From: Salmonirosea aquatica
GTDB lineage: Bacteria; Bacteroidota; Bacteroidia; Cytophagales; Spirosomataceae
DNA: 64,000 bases
Assembly: GCF_009296315.1 (NCBI RefSeq)
Contig: NZ_WHLY01000002.1
Location: 1,302,001 to 1,366,000 of the forward strand
Direction of reading: 5' to 3'
Of this stretch, positions 10,328 to 21,516 are shown in pieces. Numbering within the stretch: position 1 is the first letter of the stretch; every line of letters starts with the position of its first letter. The notes under the pieces are model-generated. The model did not search any database. It saw nothing but the letters and a program-made list of their open reading frames with translations, and was not told where the DNA came from. The position numbers and the translations under genes are program-made.

Positions 10328-11344
10328 ATGAGATTTGTCAATGTGGCTGTGCTGAGTATCCTCCTAACCGGTAGTTTGGCTTTTTCACCCACCTTTCAAC
10401 AGGGTGTTTCCAAGAAAACTACGCTCCGCCCGGCTAGTCAATTCACCTACTCGACCGCCCTTGGCCCCGAAACTGGCATAACTCGCCGTGATCCGAGCGA
10501 TGTCATTAAAGTAGGTGGCCTGTACTACCTCTGGTACACCAAAGTACTTGAGAGTCAGGAGGGGTACCCTTCCGGCTATCCAGGCGTAATCGCCTATGCC
10601 ACCTCGCCGGATGGTGAAAACTGGCAGGAAGAGGGCGTCTGCCTGGAAACTGGTCAAGGGAAGTCGTGGGACAGTCACGGGGTTTTCACGCCCAACATCC
10701 TGGTTGCCGATGGAAAGTACTATCTGTTTTATACGGCGGTACCCGAGCCTTTCGATGTACCCTACACCAAGGGAATTACACCGACCGCCATCGGGGTAGC
10801 CGTAGCCGACCGGCCCGAGGGCCCGTGGAAAAAATTCAAAAAGAACCCGATTCTGAAACCAGAAGCCAGTGAGCCAGACTATTTCGACAGCTTTCGGGTA
10901 GACGATGCGAGCCTGATTGTCCGGGACGGAAAGTACTGGTTGTACTACAAGGGTAGGTCGCAGAACAAATCCACGGGTGATACGAAAATGGGTTTGGCGA
11001 TTGCCGACAAACCTACCGGACCCTACAAAAAGCAGAAACAGTATGGTGCCCTGCATGCCGGGCATGAAGTACTGGTGTGGCCGCTGAATGGGGGCGTCGC
11101 CTCCATGGCGACGGCCTCGGGACCCAAGGCCATTTATTTTGCCGCCGACGGCGTTCATTTCGAGATGCAGGATAAAGCCGAAAACTGTCCGTCAGCCCCC
11201 GGAATGTACCGCAGTGACAATTTTCAGAATAACACCTCAATGCAGCCGCCCTACTGGGGCATCAGCCATCGGCTCACGAAGAAAAAAGATAACGAGCCGT
11301 TCGCCGCGCTGTTTCTACAAAAATTCCGGTATCAGCCGGAATAG
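10328..11344 (+). CDS. Secreted five-bladed propeller glycoside hydrolase (GH43/GH117-like)
   Basis: 338-aa exported enzyme with a cleavable signal peptide (about 1-20). The fold signature is that of GH43-clan/GH117 propellers: an early acidic motif RRDPSDVI (about 53-60), GVFTPNILVADGKYYLFYTAV (about 118-138), GVAVADRPEGPWKKF, VDDASLIVRDGKYWLYYKG (about 191-209) and HAGHEVLVWPLNGGVASM (about 243-260), which has the His-Glu pair typical of GH117. GH117 members release 3,6-anhydro-L-galactose from agar-type glycans, but the exact substrate here cannot be read from sequence. It is the first enzyme gene after SusD. The next gene begins 12 nt beyond its stop. Confidence 0.72.
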   Translation: MRFVNVAVLSILLTGSLAFSPTFQQGVSKKTTLRPASQFTYSTALGPETGITRRDPSDVIKVGGLYYLWYTKVLESQEGYPSGYPGVIAYATSPDGENWQEEGVCLETGQGKSWDSHGVFTPNILVADGKYYLFYTAVPEPFDVPYTKGITPTAIGVAVADRPEGPWKKFKKNPILKPEASEPDYFDSFRVDDASLIVRDGKYWLYYKGRSQNKSTGDTKMGLAIADKPTGPYKKQKQYGALHAGHEVLVWPLNGGVASMATASGPKAIYFAADGVHFEMQDKAENCPSAPGMYRSDNFQNNTSMQPPYWGISHRLTKKKDNEPFAALFLQKFRYQPE

Positions 11345-11356
11345 ACCATTTCAATA

Positions 11357-14025
11357 ATGCCAAATATTCATTTATTAGCCGTGCTGAAAACGGGATGCCT
11401 GATGGCGGGTTTATGGCTCACCTCCTGCCAGAAACCTACGGCTCCCCGCAGTGCCTTGCTGGAACACACCCCAAAACTGTGGAATTCCGAGGTACCTTTG
11501 GCTACGGTGGCGCGGGAGTGTTCACTTCAGTATGCCGTTAGCAGGACAAACCCCCAACCCATGGGCATGACCGAATCGGACGGTACGCCCAATCTGAGCA
11601 ATCCTAAAATGACCATTGCCCTGTGGGGACCACCCGATCAGCTTACACTAAGCATCAACAAAAACGATGTTTGGGACCGGCGGATGGGCCACGATACCAC
11701 GGTAACGCTGGCTGAAATGAAAGCCGGGTACTTTTCACCAGTCAATGCCGACAACTCCGACCCACTGGGATTTACCACCTCATTTTATCCGACGCCCGAG
11801 GGAAATTGGGTCGATCCCTACGCCTCCTGGCGTGTGTATCCCTTCCCCTGCATTAAACCGGTCGGTCAGGTAGCAATACTGGCCGATGATTTCAAAGCGG
11901 CGGATCAACCCACCGCTACCACCCGGATGCACAATGGACTGACTGAGGTGAATTTAGCACAAGGTACTGCGCAGGGAAAACTGAACTACCTGGTCATGAT
12001 GGAGCAGAACGTCATCGCCATTCGGGGCGATTTTAAAAATCTTGACCAAGACCTGAAGCTACGTTTTTCCCGGCATCGGGATACCTACGATCCCGCGAAT
12101 CTGCCGATGTTGAAGAACAAGCACTACCGAGGCTACGATGTAACGGCAGATTCTGCCTGGAATCAGCGCCTCGACCCTCCCGAGAGCGGACGGGAAGGAA
12201 AATTTTTCTGGATTAAACAGAAAATGCCCGCCGAAAAAACCTATCTCGAAGGCTTTGAATACCTGCTGGTCGGATTGATCGACGGCGAGGAATACAGCAT
12301 AGAAACGGTGGAAGGAGCAAAAGGCGTAAGTACCCTACCCCAATCCAGCGGATCGCTTTCCAAGTATGTCAGAGATTCCACGGGTGCCGCCGCCATAGCC
12401 ACTTTCCCAAAGCAGAGAGGGCATCAATTTACAGCCTACATCACGGTCGTTACCACTAACGATGCGCAAAACCTATTGGCCGAGGCAAAAAAACGACTAT
12501 TGTCTGCTCAGAAAGCAGGTTTCGCCGGACTCACGACCCAAAACGAAGCCTGGTACACATCGCTCTACAACCAGCGCGAAAAAGGCCGGATTTTTACCGG
12601 GAATAGTGAGGATGTCAAGGCGGTCATGCCAGGTAATTACTATAGCTGGATGTACGATCATTCCCTCACCAGCCCCGATCCCACGCGCTATGAAGCGCAG
12701 GCCAAAGGGTACTCTTTACTAGAACTCGACGCCGCCCCCTGGCATGCCCTTCCCTGTTACAACGAACTTTTCATGTCGACCCCTCTGGCGGTGGCCAACC
12801 GAACCGATTTGCTGAACTACTATGTCAAACTCATCGGCATGTGGCATGAAACAGCCCGGAAAAATGCCTGGGAGGTGTTCGACTTGCCGGGGCTTTACGT
12901 GGGGCATGGGTACCTGCCCCCATCAAAACCGATACCTACCCCCATTCGCATTTGATCTACGAACTTTCGATGGACATGCCCGCCCAGCTTCTCAAGTACA
13001 TCTGGGATGTGTGGGACTACGAAGGTGACACGGATTTTTTGCGGGAGAAAGTCTATCCGGTCATGAAGGATCTGGCGATTTTTTATACTGAATTTATTAC
13101 CCGGGATGAAGACGGCAGCTACCATATTGTACCTACCATCCCTCAGGAGCGGTGGGTATTCAATTACCGATTTAAGTATAATCGCGACGCTACCACCTCC
13201 ATCGCCATGTTCCGCTGGACTTTCCTGAAAGCCGCCGAAGCAGCTGCGGTACTGGGGGTAGATCAGGACCTTCGGGCGCAGTGGATTGCATTGAGTAAAG
13301 AGCTGCCGCCTTATCCCCAAAAAATAACCGCTAGCGGACCGGTATGGATGCCGGTGGCGGGCGACCCTTTGGAACAGGATTACTCGATCGGTTGTCTAGC
13401 CAAAATCAGCGGCATGATGGCACCCGTCACGCTGACCAACGAAGTGAATCTGGATTCAAGCCCGGCCGATACGGCTATTGCGTTGCGGTCGGCTCGCTTT
13501 CATGATCCTGTCGTGTGGGACAAGAACTTCACCTACCATCTGTTGGGTCAGGCCAAAGACCAACTATATAGCTATGTGGGTACCACGGCGCGCTGGCAAC
13601 ACCAGAAAATGCTGCGGCAAATGAAACCCAGCTCCGACGGCAACCGCATCTTGAATACTTACCTGGACCACGTAAACGCCTGCTGGCTGGAACCCGAGCG
13701 GCTGCTGAATTCCCGCAGCGGACGAATCCACCTGTACCCGTGCGTGCCCGAGGACTTTACCATTGGGTTCAGAAAACTGCTGGCTAGCGGGGGATTCGAG
13801 GTGTCGTCCGAGCTTCGGGAAGGTCAGGTCACTTTCCTTGAGGTGAGCGCCCGGCGCAGCATTCCCTGCCATATTGTGAATCCCTGGACCACGAAAAACC
13901 TGGTCATCCAAAATATTAGAACCGGCAAAAAATTGACGCCCGTTTTTGATGGTGCCACCCAACAAGGATTCTCTTTTGCCGCCGAAGCAGGAGGTACCTA
14001 TTCCATTTTCCCTGCTGCCTACTAG
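11357..14025 (+). CDS. Six-hairpin (alpha/alpha)6 glycoside hydrolase, GH95/GH65-like, frameshifted
   Basis: Lipoprotein-type signal (lipobox LTSC, Cys24), an N-terminal beta-sandwich region, then an (alpha/alpha)6 catalytic region. The C-terminal half has WDVWDYEGDTDFLREKVYPVMKDLAIFY and a following HIVPTIPQE segment that resemble GH95/GH65 catalytic domains. The frame breaks at a C5 run (12917-12921), 2 bp after a GGTACC site. One added C gives a continuous 889-aa protein reading GYLPPIKTDTYPHSHLIYEL across the break. The enzyme probably removes terminal sugars from the glycan of locus 1. The family assignment is by pattern only and the substrate is unknown. Confidence 0.7.
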
Positions 14026-14121
14026 ACCTTGCGTGGAGGCAGCTGAAATCGGTTGGCGGTTCTTCGCTAAAAAGTAAAAGTCTGATTCGAGACGCCCACT
14101 GTACTTTAACAACCTCAGACC

Positions 14122-15534
14122 ATGCCGCAGTACTTATTTAGCGCTGTCCTTTTTTCAGTACTGCTTTGCGCCGGAATGCGTACCCTGGACTTCACACCCC
14201 AAACCGAGTCAACGGAAGTCAGGAAAGGTACCCCCATCCTGTACCAAAAAATTACCATTCCCAAATCCTTTCTGACCACCCAAGATAGTCTGACCTTCGG
14301 AGGGGACATCAGAATGGGCGACCTGACGGGTAACGGACAGGTCGATTTTCTGGTGTACAGGGCCCTGAATTCCGTGGATGGCGGAGCCGTGCAGCCGTGC
14401 TTTCTGGGTGCTTTTGATCAGGAAGGTCGGGCGTTATGGCACAAAGGCGAAGGCGGCCTTCAGCCGAATCGTCCCGGCCCGGTAGCCATTTTTGACATTG
14501 ACGGCGACGGAAAAAATGAGGTCATTACCTTTTTCGTGCAAGCGGCCGAATCTGTGGATTCCCATAGCATGGAAAACATAACCGTACAGATTCTCGACGG
14601 GGCAACAGGTACGGTCAAAAGACAAGCGAGTCCGCCGGAACTGACTTCCAGCCGGGGCGAAGGGCCCAATTGGGTGCACCAGCGCATCCTGATCGCTAAC
14701 CTGCGCGGGCGGAAAACTCCGCAGGATTTTATCATCAAACTGGGGAAGAAAATCATGGCATTTGACAACCAGCTGCAGGTACTTTGGACCTACCAAAGCG
14801 AGTGGGATACCTACGCCAACTGCCCGGCTTACGTACCCACCGTGGGGGATATGAATAACGACGGCCGCGATGAAATCAACGGAGGGTACTATGTTCTGGG
14901 CTCTGATGGCCAGCCGTTGTGGGAAAAGAAGTTGGGCAAAAACATGGATGCGGTAGTCATCGACTACTGGGACGATCCTAAGAAAAAAAGGGCTTTCTGC
15001 TCCGGTTTCGGCCACGTGATGGACGAAAAGGGTAATGCCATTCTGGCTTTGGGCGAAAAAATTGTCCCCCACGGCCAGGAACTACGGGTGGCCCATTTCG
15101 ATGACGCCACACCCGGCCCGCAAATGATGATCCGCTACAACGGTCACGAGCCCGATATTATGCTGGTAGGCCGGGAAGGCCAAGTCATCCGAAAGTTTAA
15201 GATCAATGAATCGCCCAACAACACGGGTATGGATGCGGTCTTCTGGGACGGCATCGATCAGCCAGCCTACCTTTACAATGGCGGTATGCTGTGGAACGGC
15301 CAGGGGAAAGCCCACGGTGTCTTTGCCGATCTGCCCGCTCCCGTGGGTAGTTTCCGGCAGGGTTGGTACCATTGCGTACCTGCCGACGTGTGCGGCGATA
15401 CCCGTGAGGAGGTGGTACTATACAATCCCTGGGACAGTCAGGTGTATATCTATACGCCTGCGCCCCTCAGACCCAAAGCTTTCAAAGGGTACCTTCCAGG
15501 TCCACGACAGTACAATGTCCGGCTGCTGGATTGA
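14122..15534 (+). CDS. Secreted FG-GAP/VCBS-type beta-propeller protein, possibly polysaccharide lyase-like
   Basis: 470 aa with an N-terminal signal peptide. It contains calcium-binding FG-GAP-like repeats (GDLTGNGQVDF, FDIDGDGKNEVI, GDMNNDGRDEI) and ends with DVCGDTREEVVLYNPWDSQVYIYTPAP...PRQYNVRLLD, an ending I associate with rhamnogalacturonan lyase (PL11)-like propellers. Catalytic residues could not be confirmed, so it may be a non-catalytic glycan-binding propeller. It is the last plus-strand gene of locus 1 and converges on the acetylesterase gene. Confidence 0.6.
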   Translation: MPQYLFSAVLFSVLLCAGMRTLDFTPQTESTEVRKGTPILYQKITIPKSFLTTQDSLTFGGDIRMGDLTGNGQVDFLVYRALNSVDGGAVQPCFLGAFDQEGRALWHKGEGGLQPNRPGPVAIFDIDGDGKNEVITFFVQAAESVDSHSMENITVQILDGATGTVKRQASPPELTSSRGEGPNWVHQRILIANLRGRKTPQDFIIKLGKKIMAFDNQLQVLWTYQSEWDTYANCPAYVPTVGDMNNDGRDEINGGYYVLGSDGQPLWEKKLGKNMDAVVIDYWDDPKKKRAFCSGFGHVMDEKGNAILALGEKIVPHGQELRVAHFDDATPGPQMMIRYNGHEPDIMLVGREGQVIRKFKINESPNNTGMDAVFWDGIDQPAYLYNGGMLWNGQGKAHGVFADLPAPVGSFRQGWYHCVPADVCGDTREEVVLYNPWDSQVYIYTPAPLRPKAFKGYLPGPRQYNVRLLD

Positions 15535-15560
15535 CTCCCAATTTCTCTGATTTACCAAAT

Positions 15561-16987
15561 CTACTTTTTCCAGTCATCCGTGCGGAAGGAAGATGCGGGA
15601 AGTCCCTCCACATTGTAGAGCGACCCGACCACCCAGTCCTTGAACGCATAGCGGGCCGCCACCGGCTTGGGTACCTGCGCGCTCATAACGACCACCCCAG
15701 CCGGATTGATCGTGGCCTCGGCGGGATAAAAAACCCTATCGTCGCCAGCTACCTCAAACCCTGACAACTCTTTTCCAAAGCTGGTCAATCCACCGGCGGA
15801 AAACGAAAAGGTCAACTGAATCTTATTCCCATCAATCTTCATTCCTTCGTACACCGGGCCGGAGTAAGCCAATCCTTCCCACCCGTAGGTTTTCGCCAGC
15901 GCCCAGTAAGCCAGCCGTTTGCTGACATCCGCCTTATTGGGGGGATGGATGTAGTTTTCTTCGCCCACATCCAGGGCCACGGCCATGCCTACGCCGGGCA
16001 CTTGCTGCATAACGCGTAGCTGGGCTTCCCGCAGGTAGGGTGAATAATTCTGGTTATTGGGGTATTTGTAGGGGGCCAGCTGCACATAGTAAAAGGGTGC
16101 ATTGTCCTGGTTCCATCGCGTGCGCCAGTCGGTAATCATACCTTTCATCAGACTGTCGTACCGGGCATAGGATGCCGTGTTGGCCTCGCCCTGGTACCAA
16201 AGGAAACCCCGGATTCCGTAATTCTCCAGGGGGTGGATCATCCCGTTGTAAAGCGAAGCCGGATTCCGGGGAAGTACCTGGCTAGTATCGGAGGGAGGGA
16301 TGATTTTGGCGTGCGGAAACGGCTTCAGGCTTTCCTCACTGATCCAGGCTTCGATCGGCGTACCTCCCCAGGAAGAATGAATGATGCCGATGGGTACATG
16401 CAGACTTTGTTCCAAAATCGTCCCGAATTCATAGCCTATGGCACTGAACACGCGGGCGACGCCCGGGGAAGATACCTCCCATTTGCCCACGCAATCGTCC
16501 TGGGGAGTCCGGACGGCATTCCGGCTTACCGTAAAGAGGCGGAGATTGGGATTGCTGGAAAGCAGCAGCTCGGCGTTGGAATCCTTAATGGGCTGGTTTT
16601 TATAGCCGATCATGGGCATGCTCATGTTGGATTGGCCCGAACATACCCACACTTCCCCGATCAACACATTGTTGAGGATGAGTTTTTCCCCGTCACTCAG
16701 CGCTATGGTATAGGGTCCGCCCGCTGTGGGGTAGGTACCTTAAGCCGCCAGGAGCCATCCGCAGCAGCCTGGGTCGTGTACTTTTTGTTATTCCACGAAG
16801 GGATGACCTCCACGGTTGCTCGGACTTTGGCCTTTCCCCAGAGCGAAACGTCGGTTTTCTGTTGCAATACCATATTGTCGCCTACCAGGGAGGGCAGCGT
16901 GATTTTGCCCAAAGCAAGGTAGGGATGAACAGCACACAGCAAATATGCGAAAAGTACCTTCAGATAAGTGTTCATAGAAAATTTCAT
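15561..16987 (-). CDS. Sialate O-acetylesterase-type SGNH carbohydrate esterase, frameshifted
   Basis: Exported esterase of the SASA/SGNH family that removes O-acetyl groups from sugars. The N-terminal part has a signal peptide and the jelly-roll start (ITLPSLVGDNMVLQQ). After the break come GEVWVCSGQSNM (catalytic Ser block), HSSWGGTPIEAW and GFLWYQGEAN. The frame breaks at a G4 run on the plus strand (16728-16731), 2 bp from a GGTACC site. One added base gives a 475-aa protein reading PTPTAGGPYTIALSDGEKL. Met at 16975 is an alternative start. It suggests the locus 1 glycan is acetylated. Confidence 0.85.
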
Positions 16988-17191
16988 AAAAAGTTAACAT
17001 ACTAAAGATCGGAAGGGATACCACGCTATACCCGGTTGTTTGGTAGTAATTTGTATCAGAATCGGAGATTTACCGATCAAATCACTTCCTTACCCTAGCG
17101 GTATTATCAGAAAAAAGGCTGGAAAACGCTTTTTATGGCTATTTTTACCCGCCCGGGTCAGGCACAAGGCCCGATGCTACAAGGTACCCTT

Positions 17192-19681
17192 ATGAACTCT
17201 AGACGAGATTTTCTCAAGAAAGCCGCCCTGCTTTCCACAGGATTTGCCGGAATTCTGCCCGATTCGATCCAAAAAGCCTACGCCATCGCGCCCGCGCCCG
17301 GCTCCACCTACCTGGATGCCGAGCATGTCGTGATCTTGATGCAGGAAAACCGTTCCTTCGATCATACTTTCGGTACCCTGCGCGGTGTGCGGGGATTCAA
17401 CGACCCAAGGGCGGTGGCGCTACCCAATCAAAACAAGGTGTGGCTGCAAACCAACGCCGCGAACGAAACCTACGCCCCCTTCCGGTTGAATATCAAAGAC
17501 ACCAAATCCACCTGGATGAGCTCCCTTCCCCACTCCTGGGAAAATCAGGTGGATGCCCGCAACGGGGGCAAGATGGACGGCTGGCTGGAAGCGAAGAAAT
17601 CGGGCCGAAAAGAGTACGCTGCCATGCCGCTTACCTTGGGGTACTATACCCGCGAGGATTTGCCCTTCTACTACGCCCTGGCCGATGCCTTTACGGTTTG
17701 CGATCAGAATTTCTGTTCTTCCCTGACGGGTACCACCCCCAACCGCCTGTTTCTGTGGACGGGTACCGTGCGCGATCCGGCTAACCCCGAAGCTATCGCC
17801 AACGTGCGTAACGAAAACGTGGATTATGACGATGAAGCCGATTGGACCACGTTTCCCGAACGGCTGGAAAAAGCCGGCATTTCGTGGCGCATCTACCAGA
17901 ACGAAATCAGTCTTTCGACCGGACTTGGCAACGAGGAGGAGGGCTGGCTGAGTAATTTTACCGACAATCCCATCGAGTGGTTTTCCCAATATCGGGTACG
18001 GTTTCATCCTGCCTACTACGCCCACATAACCCAGGAGGCGAAGGTACTTCCCGAACGGATCACGGCGCTTGAGAAAAAGCTGAACTCCCTGGCGCAGAAT
18101 GACCCCGCCTACGCCCCGGCGCAAAAGAAACTGGCTCAGGAGAAGGCGTGGTTGAAAATGGTGGAGGAAGACCTGGTCCGTTATGCTCCGGAAAAATTTG
18201 AAGCTCTGCCCGAGCCTGCGAGGAACCTGCACCGCAAAGCTTTCACCACCAACACCGGCGATCCGGACTACCGGAAGCTGACGCCCATGACCTACCGGGA
18301 TGGTACCCAGGAAAGGCAGGTGAACATTCCCCAGGGCGATGTACTCCACCAATTCCGGTCCGACGTGGAAAATCAGGCCTTACCCACCGTGTCGTGGCTG
18401 GTGGCACCCGAAAATTTCTCCGACCACCCCGGTGCCCCCTGGTACGGAGCCTGGTATATTTCGGAGGTCATGGACATCCTGACTAAGAATCCGGAGGTTT
18501 GGAAAAAAACCATTTTCATTCTGGCTTATGATGAGAACGACGGCTATTTCGACCACGTACCGCCCTTCGTGCCTGCCCATCCTGACCAGCCTGAAACCGG
18601 CCTCAACAGCCCCGACCTCGACACCCGGGGCGAATTCGTGACCGCCGCCCAGGAAAGCCAGCGGAAGAATGGCGGGCGCACCGGGCCGGTGGGCCTGGGC
18701 TTCAGGGTACCCCTGGTGGTGGCCTCTCCGTGGAGTCGCGGGGGGTACGTCTGCTCCGAAGTGTTCGACCACACGTCGGTGCTGCAATTTCTCGAGCATT
18801 TCCTGAGTCATAAAAAGCAGGTACCCCTTGAAGAAAAAAACATCAGCAGCTGGCGACGGACGGTCTGCGGCGACCTGACCTCGGTGTTCCGGCCCGAACA
18901 GGGCGAACGGATGGAGCCCCTGGCCTACGTGGAACGTGAGCCCTTCATCGCCTCCATTCACCAGGCCCAGTTCAAGCAGGTACCTACGGGCTACCGGAAA
19001 CTCTCCGCCGAAGAAATCGCCCGCCACAGGACCGATCCCAAAGCCGTCCGGGCATTGGTAGCCCAGGAGCCCGGTACCCGGCCTTCCTGCGCCCTTCCCT
19101 ACGAGCTCTATGTGGATGGCGTCATGCGCCCCGAAGGCTTTGAGTTGACCTTCGCCGCACGCAACGAGACCTTTGGCAAAAAGGCTTTAGGCGCGCCTTT
19201 CCAGGTGTACCAGCATTCGGAAAATGGCGTACAAATCCGTTCCTATACAGTAGCCGCCGGGACTTCCCTGAAAGATTACTGGCGGGAGGGGTACCACCTG
19301 CAGGTCTATGGCCCCAACGGCTTTTATCGCGAATTCCGGGGCGGAAGCCAAAATCCCGCTTTGGAAATTACCTGTACCTACCCCCGCAACCGTCGGGCAG
19401 AATTCACGGGCCAGGTCGTGGTGAATATAAAAAACCTGGACCCGGAAAATTCCCAAAAAATTCGGATTATCGACCGGGCCTATGGAGCTCAGCCCCAAAC
19501 CTACCTGCTACCCAAAAAGTCGGAAAAGGGCGCCGGGAAGTCCATCGAGCTGGATTTGAGCAAGAGCGCCAATTGGTACGATTTCAGTGTGACCGTCGAA
19601 GGCGTCGATGCCTTTGAGCAGCGCTATGCGGGCCGCGTGGAAACGGGCCGAAACGGCTGGAGCGACCCGCAGCTTGCCTAG
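17192..19681 (+). CDS. Phosphocholine-specific phospholipase C (acid phosphatase-like), Tat-exported
   Basis: 829-aa phosphoesterase (PF04185 type) that hydrolyses phospholipids to diacylglycerol and phosphocholine. The chosen start (17192) gives a twin-arginine signal, MNSRRDFLKKAALLSTG. The catalytic domain has ENRSFDHTFGTLRGVRGF, SLTGTTPNRLFLWTG, and DENDGYFDHVPPFVPA. Two C-terminal DUF756-like beta domains follow (about residues 620-820), as usual for this family. It is a single-gene unit with no clear link to the neighbouring glycan loci; it may scavenge phosphate or choline. Confidence 0.9.
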   Translation: MNSRRDFLKKAALLSTGFAGILPDSIQKAYAIAPAPGSTYLDAEHVVILMQENRSFDHTFGTLRGVRGFNDPRAVALPNQNKVWLQTNAANETYAPFRLNIKDTKSTWMSSLPHSWENQVDARNGGKMDGWLEAKKSGRKEYAAMPLTLGYYTREDLPFYYALADAFTVCDQNFCSSLTGTTPNRLFLWTGTVRDPANPEAIANVRNENVDYDDEADWTTFPERLEKAGISWRIYQNEISLSTGLGNEEEGWLSNFTDNPIEWFSQYRVRFHPAYYAHITQEAKVLPERITALEKKLNSLAQNDPAYAPAQKKLAQEKAWLKMVEEDLVRYAPEKFEALPEPARNLHRKAFTTNTGDPDYRKLTPMTYRDGTQERQVNIPQGDVLHQFRSDVENQALPTVSWLVAPENFSDHPGAPWYGAWYISEVMDILTKNPEVWKKTIFILAYDENDGYFDHVPPFVPAHPDQPETGLNSPDLDTRGEFVTAAQESQRKNGGRTGPVGLGFRVPLVVASPWSRGGYVCSEVFDHTSVLQFLEHFLSHKKQVPLEEKNISSWRRTVCGDLTSVFRPEQGERMEPLAYVEREPFIASIHQAQFKQVPTGYRKLSAEEIARHRTDPKAVRALVAQEPGTRPSCALPYELYVDGVMRPEGFELTFAARNETFGKKALGAPFQVYQHSENGVQIRSYTVAAGTSLKDYWREGYHLQVYGPNGFYREFRGGSQNPALEITCTYPRNRRAEFTGQVVVNIKNLDPENSQKIRIIDRAYGAQPQTYLLPKKSEKGAGKSIELDLSKSANWYDFSVTVEGVDAFEQRYAGRVETGRNGWSDPQLA

Positions 19682-19901
19682 GGTAGAGTTATAGGAATCG
19701 ACAGGAAGGCTCGCCTGTTCCCGTTATGTACTAAGGTGCCACTGCGTCGTTTTGTGGCGGATTGCACGTATCTTTACAAAAAGGATTGACGACGCCTCTG
19801 GTCATGTACCGACGTTAAATCTTCACCGGAACGGGCGGGTAGATACCACCATTTTCCTCGACTTTTGATTCTACTTTCAACGGCTTCGGCTATCGGATTC
19901 T

Positions 19902-20327
19902 ATGGAAAAATGGATGGTATACGCTCTGATCTCAATGGTCTTCGCGGGCCTGACATCGGTGGTGGCCAAATTCGGTATGAGCAACATGAGCAGTGACTCC
20001 GCCCTGGCCGTGCGCACGGCGGTGGTATTCACCCTGGTGACGGTCAATGCGTTTCTATTTAAAAACGCCTTCACTGAGATCCGTCATTCTGCCTCACGCG
20101 ACTTGTGGCTGCTTGCGTTTTCTGGGTTGTGTACCACCATCTCGTGGGTGTTCTACTACCGCGCCATGAAAGAAGGGCCGGTATCCTACGTAGCATCCAT
20201 CGACAAAGCCAGCATTGTCGTTACCCTGATGCTCTCCTTCATTCTGTTGCGGGAGCCCGTCACCGGAAAAGTGCTTCTCGGCGCCGCCCTGGTCTTTGCC
20301 GGCCTGCTGGTACTGGTCTGGAAATAA
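19902..20327 (+). CDS. EamA-type membrane transporter, single-repeat
   Basis: 141-aa integral membrane protein with five predicted transmembrane segments and the EamA signature at its start (YALISMVFAGLTSVVAKFGM) and end (SFILLREPVTGKVLLGAALVFAGLLVLV). Most EamA transporters have two such repeats, so this half-size form probably works as a dimer. Substrate unknown. A VIT-type transporter gene follows 67 bp later. Confidence 0.85.
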   Translation: MEKWMVYALISMVFAGLTSVVAKFGMSNMSSDSALAVRTAVVFTLVTVNAFLFKNAFTEIRHSASRDLWLLAFSGLCTTISWVFYYRAMKEGPVSYVASIDKASIVVTLMLSFILLREPVTGKVLLGAALVFAGLLVLVWK

Positions 20328-20394
20328 TAAATGAAGCCACGGCAATCTCATCCGAACTAGTTAATGATTAACCTACCCCTTACCACTTCTCCCC

Positions 20395-21093
20395 TTGAAT
20401 AAGCATCAGGAACAACACCTCCGCAATTCCGACTTCATTACCGACACCGTCATCGGCCTGTCCGACGGCCTGACCGTACCCTTCGCGCTCGCGGCGGGCC
20501 TGAGCGGAGCGGTGGCTTCCAACGGTATCATCCTCACGGCGGGTATCGCCGAAATCGTGGCGGGGTCCATCGCCATGGGGCTGGGCGGCTACCTGGCGGG
20601 CAAAACCGAAATCGAACATTATGACTCCGAACTGAAACGCGAGTACGACGAAGTGGAGGCGGTTCCCGAGAAAGAGAAGGAAGAAATCCGGGAGATTTTC
20701 GCTGGCTACGGCCTGAGCGTGGACTCCCAAAAGCAAATTGTGGAAGAACTGGCCAAAGACAAGGACCAATGGGTGGACTTCATGATGAAGTTCGAGCTGG
20801 GCCTGGAACGCCCTTCCCTCAACCGCGCCCGCAATAGCGCCCTTACCATCGGCGGAGCTTACGTAGTGGGCGGATTTGTGCCTTTGCTGGGATATTTCTT
20901 CACCGACCTACCCATGCAGGGCCTAATGGTTTCGTCGGTTTTAACAATCATATGCCTGTTTGTTTTTGGCTACTTCAAAAGCAGAGCTACCGGGCAGCCC
21001 CCTATCCAGGGTGCTTTTAAGGTGTTGATCGTAGGCGTCATCGCGGCGGCCGCCGCCTTTTTGGTAGCCCGGTTCCTGAACAGTGCGGTATGA
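20395..21093 (+). CDS. VIT1/CCC1-family metal (iron/manganese) transporter
   Basis: 232-aa membrane protein. N-terminal SDFITDTVIGLSDGLTVPFALAAGLSGA and GGYLAGKTEIEHY are characteristic of the family, followed by a charged cytoplasmic segment (EKEKEEIREIFAGYGL) that forms the metal-binding domain and three C-terminal transmembrane helices. No ATG precedes the conserved start in frame, so TTG at 20395 is taken as the initiation codon. It probably exports or sequesters Fe(II) or Mn(II). Confidence 0.88.
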   Translation: MNKHQEQHLRNSDFITDTVIGLSDGLTVPFALAAGLSGAVASNGIILTAGIAEIVAGSIAMGLGGYLAGKTEIEHYDSELKREYDEVEAVPEKEKEEIREIFAGYGLSVDSQKQIVEELAKDKDQWVDFMMKFELGLERPSLNRARNSALTIGGAYVVGGFVPLLGYFFTDLPMQGLMVSSVLTIICLFVFGYFKSRATGQPPIQGAFKVLIVGVIAAAAAFLVARFLNSAV

Positions 21094-21208
21094 ACGGCTA
21101 AAACAGAGAGTCTGGCGTCCGAACTTTCTTAAGATATTCAGTATGAACTTTAAATAGAAGTTAAGGTACCCTACCTTCCAATTGAAAAGTTAGCGGTTTT
21201 GACCCTTC

Positions 21209-21346
21209 ATGCTAAGGCTGTACAACCAAGAATTTCAGCCGCGCACCGCTCTGGCGGTTTACGCCGTACCCACTGGATTCCGGCTTGCCCCACCAGGAGA
21301 CAAGTACCTGCATGAACTGGATAGTGAAGAAGAATTCTCCGTGTGA
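21209..21346 (+). CDS. Possible 45-aa small protein, unrecognised
   Basis: A short open frame (MLRLYNQEFQ..., ending EEEFSV) lies in the otherwise gene-free 423-bp gap between the VIT gene and the next sigma gene. It has GC-rich third positions like neighbouring genes. No domain is recognisable and no strong ribosome-binding site is visible, so it could be chance or a remnant of a larger gene. The rest of the gap holds nothing I can name. Confidence 0.22.
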   Translation: MLRLYNQEFQPRTALAVYAVPTGFRLAPPGDKYLHELDSEEEFSV

Positions 21347-21516
21347 ATCACCCGGCAAAAGAAGTAGATCCTGTTATTATACAACTTTCCAAAGCATTCG
21401 TCTCAATTTTTTGACATGACCAGCCCGGTGGTGGAACCTGGGCGGTACATCGGTGCCTGCTTTTCAAAAGTTTTAAGAGCCACAATCTCCGACCCAGCCC
21501 GTAACAAGCCTTTCTC

